This document shows, one piece after another, positions 14,024-25,949 of a stretch of 64,000 bases of DNA. The stretch covers positions 1,254,001 to 1,318,000 of the forward strand of contig NC_134035.1 of NCBI RefSeq assembly GCF_964204645.1, read 5' to 3'. This stretch comes from Tubulanus polymorphus. Lineage: Eukaryota; Nemertea; Palaeonemertea; Tubulaniformes; Tubulanidae. How positions within the stretch are numbered: the first letter of the stretch is position 1; each line of letters starts with the position of its first letter. A program made the position numbers and the translations under genes. The notes beneath the pieces are model-generated. The model had not been told where the DNA came from. It did not search any database and worked only from the letters and a program-made list of their open reading frames with translations.

Positions 14024-14258
14024 CTCAAACAGACAGGAAGACTTGAGTTACGACAGTGTCGTTTCTCCGCCAGTTGCGGACAATCGAGGCCGCCGTTCTC
14101 GGGCATTCGATCGATTTGTCGTCGTCGCGACTGGTCGCCCGGCAGGCCCGTCTGCCCGCCGTAACACGTCTGCGAACACGGCGACCACCCGGACCACGGC
14201 GACACCTGGCAGTCGCACGGTAAAACGCAAACTTCAGAACGCGGCGGTTCGTCGTGAC
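14024..14258 (-). CDS. THSD7-like gene, exon 3
   Basis: Internal exon of 235 bp with an AG acceptor (tttttcag) and a gtaaag donor. The single base carried from exon 2 joins its first two bases to give Gly, and the frame then stays open to the donor, leaving two bases. It encodes the close of one TSR (SEVCVLPCDC) and a canonical TSR with VSPWSGWSPCSQTC, an arginine cluster QSRRRQIDR and ENGGLDCPQ before KRHC. WSxWSxCSxTC carries the Trp ladder that can be C-mannosylated in this family (known for TSRs, not shown here). Intron 2 is 7,666 bp. The next exon, entering with one completing base, was not found down to position 1. Confidence 0.87.
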
Positions 14259-15256
14259 CTGAAAAATATCGAAAGAAAAAAATGTTTATTTTTGTTGAAC
14301 TTCACGTTTGAAAACTGTTCATTTATACGTTTTGAATATTTTTACAAATTTTTTCATACAGTGTTGAATTTCCAGAAGATGGCTTAATCATAAACAGTAA
14401 CGGTTAACAAATTTCAGAAACAATCCCTCCCTGATAATCACAGGAGTTTTTGCGTTTATTATATTTCCTCCACTCGCAATGAACTCATCACATTACTTTC
14501 AAAGTATACACGACGACGATTATGACAAAATTCACCGGATTAATAAAATCAGATCGCGGTCATCGATGAATTTTGCTGTCAGAGATAACAACCAATCCTC
14601 ATATAGGAGAATATTCATCTCGAGTCAAAAACTCATCGTACGACTTTCAAAATATATAAAGACAGCGTTTCTAAAGGTTATGGCGAATTCACCGGATTAA
14701 TGTATCGCGATCGCCAGTGAATAGAGATACCCATGAATTTTGCCGTCAGAGATAACACACAATATACGGGTAGGAAAAAATTCATCAGGTTCAAGTCAAA
14801 AATAATCATTCAACTTGTCGTCGTATTTCCATCTGAATGTTACATCGCGAATATATATCATACAGTCAGCTGTGTACAGATTGAGTTTCTCTATTTAACT
14901 ATTCATTCCCGGCGTCGCCTCCGCTCTAAAATCATACATACATGAATGAGGATTATTATCAGAAAAGATAAGCTTTTCCGACACGACATTCGCTGCTGGT
15001 GGCGAGATTTTTCGGGCCGCGCGAAAGAATTGAATTTCAGCACTTTGTTCTCCGACGGGGAATATTAGTCGGGACATAGAATCTGCGCTTAAAGGCGTCA
15101 AATTGTAGGAAAATCAGTTTTTGTCTCAACCATATATTTGAATTATTTTCTACTAACTGCAAATCATACATAATAAGATCGTTATCTGAACAATTGGACA
15201 AAAAACAAAACCGGACTGGGTAATATTGTACCAACATTACACAAAGACGTTTACAG

Positions 15257-15360
15257 TTAGTGAACCCTTTCAGTGTCTACACCGCAGTGCGGTGTATAAA
15301 TCGGTGTTTGACTTTGCTAATACACCGCATCGCAGTGTAAAGGCCCCAACTAGACTAAAA
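15257..15360. mobile_element. Fragment related to the TTAA MITE
   Basis: CCCTTTCAGTGTCTACACCG followed by CAGTGCGGTGTATAAAT matches the left part of the element at 42228-42514; the right end is not recognisable. Confidence 0.5.
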
Positions 15361-17819
15361 AAATATCAAACATGATAGATATTTGGCGAACGACAAAATG
15401 CGCTCGAAAAAGGCCCCCGCACACGAACTGAAAACTGCGCTGCGCCATTTGCGTACAAAGTTTTTGGCTCGTGTGCGGGGCCTTAATGATGCTAATAGTA
15501 GTAAGTTTTTATCTCAGGGAAGCGCTGACAGGGTAGACAAGAATTGTGCCAAAGTGGTTTGAAAGAAAGTTAACCCTTTCCATGCGGCTGCCTACATTTT
15601 CCGGCCACCAATTTTTGTGATATTTAATTGGCAAACATGTCTTGTTACACTTGAAAATATCACTGCTTTTTTGTTTCCCAATTCGAAGCTTGGTTTAAAA
15701 ATTGAAACCCACAAGACTTATGAGCCGAATAATCGAGATACATGATGTTCAGAAAAAAGCGTCAGTTCGGAATGGTTGAAAAAATGAGATATTCGCCCGA
15801 AGAGTTTTGATACAAAACGACGATGTTTAACGTAAACGCAGAAAACTTTACGCAATCATTTCGATGAACACGGACGGATCTCAGACAAAATAATACCTAG
15901 AGCTGTTTTGCTACGAGCAACTCGTATTCATCTTCAAACGAAACAAAAAAAACAACTCGCTGAAATCTATACTATTATTATATCCGATAACTAGCTATTT
16001 TACTATTGGTGAATACAATCCGTATCGATTTACTTCGGATATTCTCGATCGCACACCTAACCAACCTTAGTCATCAAAAACGTCTCGCGAAAAATAGAAA
16101 CACAATCATATTCGAAAAAAAGAGATGAAATCTACGATTGCTGATGATAACTTCTTCTTGTGAAAATTGTAACGCGCTGAAATATCACGCGTAATGTTTT
16201 TCAGAATTAATCAGTTTTCAAAAGGGGTTTCAATGCCTTTTACATCTCTGCGCAGTCGGTGATCGGTTTTCAAGAGGGTTTCTACACCTTAGACAAAATC
16301 AATTTTTCTCAAAATACACAAAGTCAAAACCATCCCTTCTCTGCATTTGATTCTACAGAGAAAAAAAGTATCTTGAATTTTCAAAGAAATGTGTGGTAAG
16401 TGTAAATGTAAGTGACCACCCTGTTTCGGGCTACTGTGGCTAGTAAGTAAGTGGCCATCCCGACTATAGACAGTCGCTCTTGTATCAAACTGTTTTTGCT
16501 GTCACCTCACTGCAGTTTTATCATCACCGATAGGATATAAAGGAACTAGTGTGGACAATCAGGTTGATTAATCCAGGTGAAATGGGCCGCGTTGAACCCA
16601 CCCGGGATCACAGGAAATAACATTCATCGCCGACTGTAACCTCTGAACAATGTGTAGATAAAACTAATAGTCACAATGATGATAGCATTCATTACACTAC
16701 TGGTCATTCTTGAGTGTCAGACAGTGTACACTCCTAGTTCGCTGGACTAAAGAAAAAAAAGAAGGGCAGCCTACGCAGCAAACTCGGGATATCCTCACTT
16801 GCCAGGGTTTGATTGTCGCCACAATAGATGCATTGCTTTTCATCGGCTTCGCTCTTATCAATACCACACTTACGATTGGCTAGATATATAGACTGGTTGG
16901 CGCTGAGCGGCATCCAGTCCGCCCAAGAAGTCGTGGGCAGTGTGATAAACCAATGAATGATCTGCCCTCAGCAGGGGACGACGATCAAACTTTGGCAAGC
17001 GAGGATGACTTGAGAAACCAGGCTTAATTAAATGAAGATATCTAACAAGATTATACCAGTCTGGTCCAGGCAACCTACTGTTAAGTAGTGCAGTGATCAT
17101 CCTGCCGAACTAGGCTTGTATAACCAATTAGATGATGGCCATCTTTCCGGCAAACCTATAAAGCGCGCAGGGCTTTACTTACCGGTATATAAAGCAACAC
17201 GATGACAATTTAAACATAAACGTTGGTGGCACTGATACACATTCATATATACATCATCAGACACAATACGCACGTATATAAACACAACAGAAAATCAATT
17301 TATTGAAATTCTTTGATTTATCACGAAACGAAAGACGTCGTCGTCATTGTCGTCGTATCGAGCGTAATTGTTATCCTCGACGACGGTGAATATAAACGGT
17401 TTCTCGATTAAGGGAGCGGTCGGTCGTGCGCGCGCTAGGCTCGTAATGTTTGTTAATTAGTGCTTTCATTAACGACGAGAACAATGCTGTAAATACCTAG
17501 CAGCAGCAGCAGCGACGGGGAAAGCACGCGGCGGCGGCGTTGATGATATTATTGTTGTTGTTATTGACGTTGAGAGTGATAAAAGAACAATCAGTCGATG
17601 GTTTATTATCATTCCGCAGCCGTATGCGCGGAATATATATACGCGGCTAATTCGATTGATTATCGCGAAGAAGATTTCCTGAAAAGGCAGACGGTGAGGG
17701 GCGAATTTCTATGAAATCATGGCTACGGGAATAAAGGCGGTTCAACAAGCGCAAACGTTCTAGAGAAAGAATGGCATAAAGCGATCGAGAACTGTAAGGA
17801 CAGATTGAGGTCGGCCATC

Positions 17820-18110
17820 TTAAGCCTAGCGTACATCGAACTAGCAACTGACCATATCCAGTTGCAAGTGAATGAGTACCCAGGTCATATCAAAAATCTA
17901 GCAAAACTGCATGGCTCGTGCTGGTCTCTAGATCCACAGCGCGTATATCGACAGCAACTGAGATGTGTTATAGCGGATATAACCGTAACTCGAGTACAAC
18001 CAGTCGCTCAAAAGTAGAACATGAGCAACTGGCTGGAACTGGAGCTAGATCCAGTCCCACCCAGTTGCATATCAGATCGTCGCTTACCGGTCATAACCTA
18101 GCGTACTTGT
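17820..18110. repeat. Dispersed repeat shared with 13470-13940
   Basis: CCTAGCGTACATCGAACTAG near 17824 and CCTAGCGTAC again at 18100 bracket the stretch. Blocks like GCTGGAACTGGAGCTAGATC, CAGATCGTCGCTTACCGGTC and CGACAGCAACTGAGATGTG have diverged counterparts at 13490-13940. Probably an old mobile element; class unknown. Confidence 0.45.
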
Positions 18111-18837
18111 CATATTTTATATGCATTTTAGGCTGAATAAATTATCAAATGTCATCATAACCATCAAAGAATAGACAAAATTTTTCGTCAAACATGGTGT
18201 CTATACTCTACTTTGAATAATCACCCTATCAATAAACAAGGTATTTCATCAATTGGGGGGAAGGGGGCAGTGGTGTTGTGGGATTTATATTCTAGTTCGA
18301 ATACCTTCACATTAAACGCAGACACAAAGCAATATTTCCACTTGAAAACAGAAAAACCTTTCTCCCGATCAATACGCGAAACAGCTTTGTTATTTTTTTC
18401 AACGCACGGTTTAGATCCTCAGCTGAAAACTTTACCAAGTGCTAGATACCGCACCCAATTTATTTCAAGTGTACGATCGCCGGGGGCGTTCGATTTTGAA
18501 AGTTATATCGACGTCTTTTCAAACGCGCGGAGAACGCGCCTAAAACGAGCTCAAGTTATAACGACTAAGTGACTTCTTTTTTTTTCAAACTGCCACGCGA
18601 CCGACCGCGACAATTCGATAAACCAATATTTACTAGCGGTAGTAAACTTGTATCGAATTGCCGCCACGCGCGCGCGAGCATGCATTAGCGACGCGTTTGA
18701 TTCACCACAACAATCGATGCGCGATTTTTTTCGTCGTTGTCGTCGCGTTGTCGTTCGATAGAATTTTCACACGTGGAAACGTTAAAGACGGATGTGGATG
18801 AAAAACGTGAGTCGACAAACACTGATATGTGTCCTGC

Positions 18838-18913
18838 CTGAATAGCATGGTTTTACCAGGATTCGAACCCTCTCGGTTGTGAGTCAAACACCTTATCCAC
18901 CATGCCACAGGAC
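18838..18913 (-). mobile_element. tRNA-derived SINE head or tRNA pseudogene
   Basis: The minus strand has a B-box match GGTTCGAATCC and an A-box-like TGGCATGGTGG at about tRNA spacing. The anticodon stem and acceptor stem do not pair cleanly, so a functional tRNA is unlikely. Sequence to about 18715 may be the SINE body. Confidence 0.5.
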
Positions 18914-18965
18914 TGGACGATTATGCCGAATTTGATGCAGCAGGCATTTATCAGTTCTTGTGAGG

Positions 18966-19104
18966 AGTTCTTTCATAGTCAAGGCTCAAGACTAAAGCGG
19001 TCTTACATCTCTGTAGACCGGTCTTAAGTTGTAAGATTGGCTAAAGGACTAAGATGGTCTTAGACATTATTTTAGTCTAAGCCCTGACTATGAAACCGGC
19101 CCCC
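18966..19104. mobile_element. MITE, degenerate copy of the 24799 family
   Basis: Right end TGAAACCGGCCCC is clear, the left end (TTTCATAGTCAAGGCTCAAG) is decayed, and the core has GGTCTTA/TAAGACC motifs. Confidence 0.6.
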
Positions 19105-19867
19105 GGGGCCTTAAACTACAGGGAGCCATGTGGAAACAACTGTTGACTCATAATCACTACACTACTGATAATGATTCGCAATAATTGAGCGATGTTTAGG
19201 ATGATTCGACGAATTAACGATAAATCTATTAACGACGAACAGAAATACATTCGGGGATTGTAAACTAGGTTCTGATCGAGTTTGCGCCGCTGTCGAGCGA
19301 GAAGATGATTCATGAATTATAATCGCATGTTTTTCATCATCCATATTTACAGTATGCACCGTATTATTACTCAACAATTAATGACTCATTTAAAACAATG
19401 GCTGTAAAATTCTTCCATCGCAGATCTGTGCGCATAAACAGCGATCACGGAGACGCTCTGCTCTGTCTCTATCATAGATCTGTGCAGATCAGCAACTATC
19501 ACTTGGAGACATTCTGGTCTGCGTCATTGCTATCGAACCAAGGTAAATCACTTACTGAACCAATTACTGGTAATATCAATAATTTGACCCATCCTAAAAT
19601 TTGGCACATACCTGGTCCGATCTATGGTGGGGCAAAATATGGATGATATAAGTAAAACAGGCACGGCCCATTTGGCACCAGCGTGATCGGTTGGCCCAAT
19701 TGGGCAAAATCAACCATGTGATCACGGGTTTCAGCGGGCGCTAGTTTGGAGTAGAGTATTTTAGTATCAGTGATCAGTGACACTGATCAGTAGCTTGATT
19801 TTAGAAGAGTTCTTGCTTTAACGCTTTTAAAAACTGAATCCATACAAACGAATCCGGATGCCTCATT

Positions 19868-20160
19868 AAAATGACAGAGAGTGAGAAAGAGAGGAATGTG
19901 AGAAGGGAAAAGGGATAGGGAGATAGAGGGAGAGATAGAGGGAGAGATAGAGGGAGAGATAGAGGGAAAGAGAGAGGGAGAGAGGGAGAGGGAGAGGGAG
20001 GGAGAGAGGAGAGAGAGGAGAGAGAGGAGAGAGAGGAGAGAGGGAGGAGGGAGAGGGAGAGAGAGGGAGAGAGAGGGAGAGGGAGGGGGAGGGAGGGAGA
20101 GGGAGAGAGAGGGAGAGAGGGAGAGAGGGAGGGAGAGAGGGAGGGAGGGAGGGAGGGAGG

Positions 20161-20196
<36 letters not shown>

Positions 20197-20205
20197 GAGA
20201 GGATG
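19868..20205. repeat. Purine-rich low-complexity tract (GGGAGA)n
   Basis: About 340 bp of nearly pure A/G on the plus strand. Such tracts can form triplex DNA; that is inference here. Confidence 0.95.
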
Positions 20206-20739
20206 TTTAAACAGTTATTTACAGAAGTGGTTGTGTTAATCTGACACGTAAACATATTGATAATCTACTCTCAAATTAATTCACCATCACTCTACTGCTG
20301 CTGCCGCTGCTGCTGTCTCTTCCGACAGTCTCATAGCACCGTGATTAAAATTCTCGTGCGGTTTTTCTATCGGATTTTTCGAAAATTAACAGTAAAGTGA
20401 AATATTAGACTTCGCGCGATGTTTAAAAAAAAAAAACGTTAAGTAAATCAGACTTATTCGGGGGGAGGGGAGGGGGTTGGGATTAGTACACATTTCCGAT
20501 TTAAACTCGTTATTTGTTGGTAGATTTTGTTCCATAGAATCTGGTAGGAATTCCAACATTGTTGTGTCATTGTGCACCAACCCGCGCAGTCTAAAAACAC
20601 CGAATCAAACATGTTCGATTTCGGAAACATCTTTTGCCCGAAATCGTTTCTCGTTTCTCGTTTCTCGACTCTCTCATTAACAATTCGTCTTAAAATTTGT
20701 GCAAATACCAGAGACAAGAAACGCAAACAACCCCTAGCC

Positions 20740-21010
20740 GCTATCACATGGGAACGATTTGGTCCGGGCCAAAATGGCATGGATCAGGCCGAATTTGGCC
20801 TGTGCCTAATTTTAGTGTTTGTTCACACATGTACCACTCACTAGATGCTTTCGCAAAGCGAAGCGAGTCCTTTTTACAAACAGTTGTAATTCACACGCAA
20901 AAATTTGACCTGTGCTGAAATTTAGCTTGGGCCTGGTCGGATGTTTTTGGTCAGACCAAATTTGGCATCCGTTTGAATAGTTGTTCTGGGTCAGGAACGT
21001 TCATGCTGAT
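20740..21010. repeat. Dispersed repeat with GGCACGGGCCAAATTTGGC-like motifs
   Basis: GGATCAGGCCGAATTTGGCC, GAAATTTAGCTTGGGCCTGG and GACCAAATTTGGCATCCGTT recur in similar order at 5545-5760, 19600-19720 and 51846-51990. Probably an old interspersed repeat. Confidence 0.5.
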
Positions 21011-21488
21011 CGCGGCTAATGACTTCATACCTAACTGCAGTTGATTGTTAGTTTATAACTGTCTGGTTTAACGACGCTTTATCAGCGCGGACATTGATCG
21101 CATTTCCACCTGACGTCGTCGCTCGGCAGCGCGAAGATGAGTGCGCGGGGAATCTATCGACGATTCGCTCCGTCGATTCGAACTAACGCGGTTAACGGCG
21201 ACTGTATTTATCGCCGACGGCGATTAGAGCAGTCGAAGAAAAGACGAGTAAGAAGCCCATCGAGGAACGCCGCGAAACCATGACCGGCATTCATCACCGA
21301 TCATTATTCACGACCGGCATTCATCACCGATCGTTATTAACGACTATCTGGTGAAGTTAACGTTCAGCCTCGATTAATCAAACTCGGTCACTCGGCAGAT
21401 AACTGAGTTACGTCGTCGTCGACGCGAAGAGACGTAGGCGATTTACTACTGTTGTCACTTGACGGATGACTGCAGACAGATTACATAA

Positions 21489-21730
21489 CCCTCGACACCC
21501 CCTCGATATTCAGACACACTCCTCAACACTCAGACACACTCCAAAACACCCCTCAACACTCAAACACACTCCTCAACACCTAGAGTAGATATATTCCTCA
21601 ACACCTAGATATATTCCTCAACAAACCCACAATATTCAGACACACTCCTCAACACCTAGATATAATCCTCAACACTCCCACGACACTTAGACACTCCTCA
21701 ATGCCCCCTTAACACTCAGACACACTCCTG
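21489..21730. repeat. Short tandem repeat, CACACTCCTCAACACYCAGA type
   Basis: About a dozen imperfect copies of a 17-20 bp unit in THSD7-like intron 2. A separate 27-bp direct pair (GACCGGCATTCATCACCGAT) is at 21282-21345. Confidence 0.8.
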
Positions 21731-21924
21731 AGAGCCCAGTCTCGTGCGGCAGGGTTTCGTACCATAGTGGGTCTCGATGCCATCAGGTTAGAATCCCTAC
21801 CAGGAGGTGGATCCATAATGATTCCATGATTATATTCAATGTCAAATTCTCTGAGCCTTAACTCAAAATATCAGTTCGAATAACAACTTTTTCAAAGTTG
21901 CCAGTTTTTTCTACGTAAACTTAC

Positions 21925-22030
21925 CTTTTCTGTTCAAGCAGTGTTTACGAAGGACTTGTTTGCCGCGTCTGTTCGTACAGGTAACCGCTCGAAATCTTAA
22001 ACCAGTTCCGCAAGTAGTCGACTCCGGAGT
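21925..22030 (-). CDS. THSD7-like gene, exon 2
   Basis: Internal exon of 106 bp bounded by an AG acceptor (ttttgtccacag) and a gtaagt donor. It enters in phase 0, exactly matching exon 1, and leaves one base over. It encodes TPESTTCGTGLRF, RAVTC and a C-terminal KHC, which completes the third TSR begun in exon 1 (C-x-x-C-G-T-G followed by R-x-V-x-C, the standard TSR core). Intron 1 is 1,212 bp and contains the dispersed GGATCC-type tandem repeats at 22880-23190. Confidence 0.85.
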
Positions 22031-22059
22031 CTGTGGACAAAATATACAAAAAATATCTC

Positions 22060-22200
22060 AATAAAAATAGCATTATCCAAATTCCTGAGTTTTCCAGAAT
22101 TTTGGTAAATTTTTCGAATTTCCGGAGTTTTCCCAGATTTTTTCTTGAGATTTTTCTGATTCCCTAAGTTTTCCCGGTTTTCCAGGTCAAGGATGTGGGC
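22060..22200. mobile_element. MITE fragment, second subfamily
   Basis: The stretch with CCTGAGTTTTCCAGAATTTT, TTCTGATTCCCTAAGTTTTC and a terminal TTCCAGGTCAAGG matches the right half of 59717-60000. Confidence 0.45.
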
Positions 22201-22879
22201 AGAGCAGACCTAAAAAACCCACGACTGAAAATAAACCTGTATAGGGATGTAAACGTTTTGACTCAAATTCTTCGAGCCATTTTCATTGACTCAATTGCTA
22301 TGTTTTCATAAAACAGTTTTTCTTCAAACGTGGGTTTTAATGCGTGAACAGAATTAGACAGTGACTTGTCTAGGAAAAACCAAGCTGTCTAGCTGTCGCG
22401 GGGTTGGGAGGGTTGGAGATCACCTCGATCGAATGACTATAATAATGATGACGACGACTACGCGGTCTTTATCGAGCGTTGTTTATCTCGTAAAACCTGG
22501 CCGGACCGGTTGTCGTCGGCGGCAGCGAGTTGTAAAGATATCTCGACGATCGATCGCGACATCGTCGTTCGATCGGGCGTATAAGACGCGGCGGTGGCAG
22601 ACGTCATCGATAAACGGTGCTGTGTCGCGCGGTCGTCAATGGTGATTGTTTTAGCAAACGAGCTGTAGAGAGATTGTATTTATCGACGAGGTTCATTAGG
22701 TTTTTCATTTAATCCGATATACACTATACATATATACATACATATATACATAGCCTGATTGCAATTTTCTTTACTGCCAGACGGATGCACACCTCCCTCC
22801 TCCCTCTCTGTTCTCCCTCTACGTGAAATGTTTAGAGATCTATAATCAGAACTATCTGTTCACATACTAGAGCAGCATC

Positions 22880-23190
22880 GAGCGCTTAGTGTCCTACTGC
22901 ACGCCAGCGCACCTAGTGGATCCTCACTTGCCACGAGTGGAATCCGTTATTGCCACAGTGGTTGATGCCTTACTGCACGCTGGCATACCTAGATCCTCAC
23001 TTGCCCCAAGTGGAATCCTCTAATGCTAAGGTGTCTGATGTCTTACAGCACACTAGCGACACCTGGTAGATCCTCATTTGCCACAAATGGAATCCTCGAC
23101 TGCCAGAGTAGTTGATATCCTACTGCACACTAAGACCCTATAGACCACCTGGTGGAACATCACTTGCCACAGTAGCATTGTCAATACGCT
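22880..23190 (-). repeat. GGATCC-family tandem repeat in THSD7-like intron 1
   Basis: About four copies of the reverse-orientation long unit (CACCTGGTAGATCCTCATTT, GATGTCTTACAGCACACTAG), ending about 50 bp from the exon 1 donor. Confidence 0.8.
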
Positions 23191-23242
23191 ATTGCAAACT
23201 ATTTCGATTACCTTATTTTGATTGCCCAATTTTTGTACGTAC

Positions 23243-23773
23243 CTTGCGACAACTGGTCCACTCGCCGACCTTCCACTGGTGTCGAGGTCGTTGATCTCGA
23301 CAGTGTTTCTCGCGGCGACAATGTTCTATTTCTATCGTCGTATTGCACTCGGCTCCGCGCGGGTCGGCCGCGACTAGAATCTGTCGTCGCCGATACTTCC
23401 GCGCTTTACGACACCCACCGACGCAGTGCGACCACGGGCCCCAGTGCGTCATCACGCAACTCTGCGGACACTCGTCGCACGACTCGGTCATTGCCGGGCG
23501 TTTGAGCCCGTTACAGTAACGCGCCGGAACCGGTAACGAGTTCGATTTCTTGGCGCATTGTACGACGCGTTCGCGTAGACAAGCGCCGCAACAGTCCGGA
23601 CTGTGTCGCCGCTCACAGTCCGTCCAGTTCGTCGTCGTCCACACGAACTCTTTGATGAAATCGTTTTTCGCCATGAACTGCGTGTAGGATCTCGAGCCGG
23701 CGTCCGTCGCCGCCGCTATTAATACAACAATCACTCCCACGCACCATAGCAACCAGTTTAAAGTCATCTTCAT
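23243..23773 (-). CDS. THSD7-like thrombospondin type-1 domain protein, exon 1 (signal peptide and first TSRs)
   Basis: First coding exon of a secreted or membrane-anchored thrombospondin type-1 repeat (TSR) protein; 531 bp, 177 codons, phase 0 at its end. The start has two nearby Met codons (MKM), followed by a hydrophobic signal peptide (about residues 5-24, with LLWCVGVIVVLIAA). Residues about 43-105 form a cysteine-rich TSR of the atypical kind (VW, NWTDC, CCGAC, RVVQC, ESCDECP). Residues about 108-158 form a canonical TSR (WGPWSHC, then an RRR stretch and a closing HC). A third TSR begins at WKVGEWTSCRK, where a GT donor (23241-23242) interrupts it. Alternation of atypical and canonical TSRs is the THSD7A/THSD7B pattern. 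Known THSD7 proteins are about 1,600 aa, so this is only the N-terminus. The family assignment rests on architecture, not a search; another multi-TSR protein is possible. Confidence 0.88.
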
Positions 23774-24470
23774 GACGATCGCGCGTTGATCAATGCCTCA
23801 CGTAACATCTTCAATATGTGATTTCAGCGCCACCTACAATGAGTAAAATAACGGAAATCTCATTCGATGAAAAACTGCTCATCACAATTATTATCATGAT
23901 ATTGATAATCATTATCATCATCGTCATTATTTTTCATTTTTGGTGCCCTATTCAGTGTTAGACGCTTCTTTAAGGCGCTAACAATGTTCAAAAAAGTACA
24001 TTTACCAGAAGGAAAAGTTTTCGTAAAAACTGTCAAAAACATTTTATAGGTATACTTTATAAGTGCACATATCTATCTAGTAAATACAGACATATGCGGC
24101 TTATACATATAATAAGAACTTTTAAATTTGACAGTATGAAGACTGTTGGTGAGGTCTCATTATGAGTGTTTACCTACACATATCTAGAATTCCCCTTCTA
24201 CACTCTACAGAGAACAAGCACTCGCACCAAATACCGACAATTTTAAGTTCCCTTTTTTTCGAATGAACCCGCTCTGAACCCGGGCCAAGACAAGATGTCT
24301 GCGCGAAGACCGAGTACTTGAGAGCGCGCGCGAGCCCGTACAATCCATTTAGTCGTCGAAGCCTTACAAACGTATCCCTCGGTAACGTCATCGTCGGCCC
24401 GGTGCTCTCGACATTCCGAACACGATCGCGTTGAAGTTCGCTTTAATTGTTTCCCCCGAAACAAAAGTCA
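23774..24470 (-). promoter_or_regulatory. Probable 5' UTR and promoter region of the THSD7-like gene
   Basis: Immediately upstream of the start codon on the minus strand. About 70 bp upstream there is an acceptor-like tcattgtag, so a non-coding first exon may be spliced on. A CpG-rich patch at about 24250-24460 would be a candidate transcription start region. No convincing TATA box is seen. Assignment is by position and composition only. Confidence 0.3.
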
Positions 24471-24603
24471 GATTTAGTTACATCGCCGGGTAAACAAAAC
24501 GATGATCTCTTGAAAAACTACCGGCGCAAATAAAACTATTCTATTCAATACGTGATTTAACCCTTTACGTTTCATCTGAATAATTCATAAAAAACAAAAC
24601 CTA

Positions 24604-24726
24604 GCTGCTCAAAAGTTGGTTAGAGTTAACCAATGGATATTTGACGCTGTGACAATTGAAAGTTCATTATTACTATATGGTATTCATCCACCGGTTATCT
24701 TTAACCAACTTTTGAGCAACTGACCC
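24604..24726. mobile_element. Short MITE with TTGCTCAAAAGTTGGTTA-type ends
   Basis: About 120 bp with inverted ends (GCTCAAAAGTTGGTTAGAG at left, complement of TTTAACCAACTTTTGAGCAA at right). The same end motif appears inside both arms of the inverted repeat at 46610/49565. Confidence 0.65.
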
Positions 24727-24798
24727 CTCTACCTGTTAGTTTTTTCCTATTCACGTTTTGAATTCAACAGTCTGCCCCTCCCCCAAACAACTAGACCT

Positions 24799-24947
24799 GG
24801 GGCCGGTTGCATAGTCATGGCTTAGACTTAAGAACCCCGACCAGTCTAAGACCAACTTGGTTCTATAGCCAATCTAACAACTGAAGACCAGTCTTAAGAT
24901 TTAAGACCACTTTTGAACTTAAGTCACGACTATGCAACCCGGCCCCA
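24799..24947. mobile_element. MITE family with GGGGCCGGTTGCATAGTC ends
   Basis: About 149 bp with terminal inverted repeats (GGGGCCGGTTGCATAGTCAT at the left, its near-complement ending GGCCCC at the right) and an internally repeated CTTAAGACCAGTCTTAA motif. It can fold along most of its length. Other copies: 57227-57366, 44799-44921, 18966-19104. Confidence 0.75.
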
Positions 24948-25569
24948 GGGTTTTCGATTGGCAAAAAAAAAACAAGTTTGATTAATCGATTTGTAGAAGA
25001 CAATACAGTAAAAACTGTTTTTGAAAACCTACATCATCACCGCAGGCATGCGAAAATGGTCTAGATCATTCATCCTCGTATCGATGCAGAAAATTACATA
25101 ACCTTTGAGAACTACAACACCACAACGACGACGAACCAATTCATCCGAATCTATTTTTTTCTCTCGATTTCTTAACGGCTACTCGTAAATTTCCCGCGGG
25201 CGATTCAAACTATACGATACCGTATCGTATGATCGACGTAAAGCGATTTCTTCCACGTTAAAAAATCGGCGTCGATCGAGAAAACGAGGATCGACGACGA
25301 AAAAATCACTTCACATGTAAAGGTAATAATGATGCTTTAGTTCATTCCCGCCGGCGATAAAAATACGAGCGAGATCAAATATCAAAGACAAAGCGGACGG
25401 TTGTAGTTCGGTCGGTAAATGTCACCGTGTAAAGTGCCGAAGGCTGTAGCCCGGACGCCACGAGGCGCACATACTTTTATTTGATTCTATGAGTTTTTAC
25501 GAGATGCAAAGATCACGGCAGAACAGGTTTACACGATGATGAAGATTGACATTCAAATAAATGCTGTTT

Positions 25570-25730
25570 ACCTCTCTCGACTAACCCCTCCTCTCCCTCT
25601 CTTCTCTCTCCCACCTCTCTTCACTCACCCCTCCTCTCTCTCTCTTCTCTCTCCCACCTCTCTTCACTCACCTCTCCTCTCTCTCTTCTCTCTCCACTCT
25701 TTCCTCTCTCCTGTCTCTCCTCACTTTATC
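25570..25730. repeat. CT-rich low-complexity tract
   Basis: Repeats of CTCTCTTCTCTCTCCCACCT with a longer internal duplication of about 50 bp. Confidence 0.9.
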
Positions 25731-25949
25731 GTAATTAATATCTGTGCGAGTCAATCTAATGTAGCCTGACCTGTGACTGACTCAATTACGGATTTCCAAT
25801 AACCGTTCAATTCTAGATCGCAGTTCAATTCAGAGATAATTAAGGTAGTTATTCAACTCAAAGAGATAACTGCTCAACTCAACGAGATTACCCACCTTTA
25901 TATCTACCTATTTAACTTGTTTATGGAAATATTTTTTATCCTTTTGATA

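Noticed and set aside
13944-14387. 147-codon plus-strand frame
   Set aside because: Antisense shadow of THSD7-like exon 3.
16870-17100. 76-codon minus-strand frame, possibly transposon-derived
   Set aside because: No recognisable reverse transcriptase, integrase or transposase motif.
18840-18912. Functional tRNA gene on the minus strand
   Set aside because: The A and B boxes are present but the anticodon and acceptor stems do not pair; a SINE head or pseudogene is more likely.
19866-20255. Ser/Leu/Pro-rich 129-codon frame
   Set aside because: Translation of a purine/pyrimidine low-complexity tract.
21137-21247. Plus-strand ATG frame of 37 codons (MSARGIYRRFAPSIR...) followed by gtaaga
   Set aside because: Lies inside THSD7-like intron 2 on the opposite strand, Arg-rich from CpG composition, no partner exon.
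23218-23505. 95-codon plus-strand frame
   Set aside because: Antisense shadow of THSD7-like exon 1.
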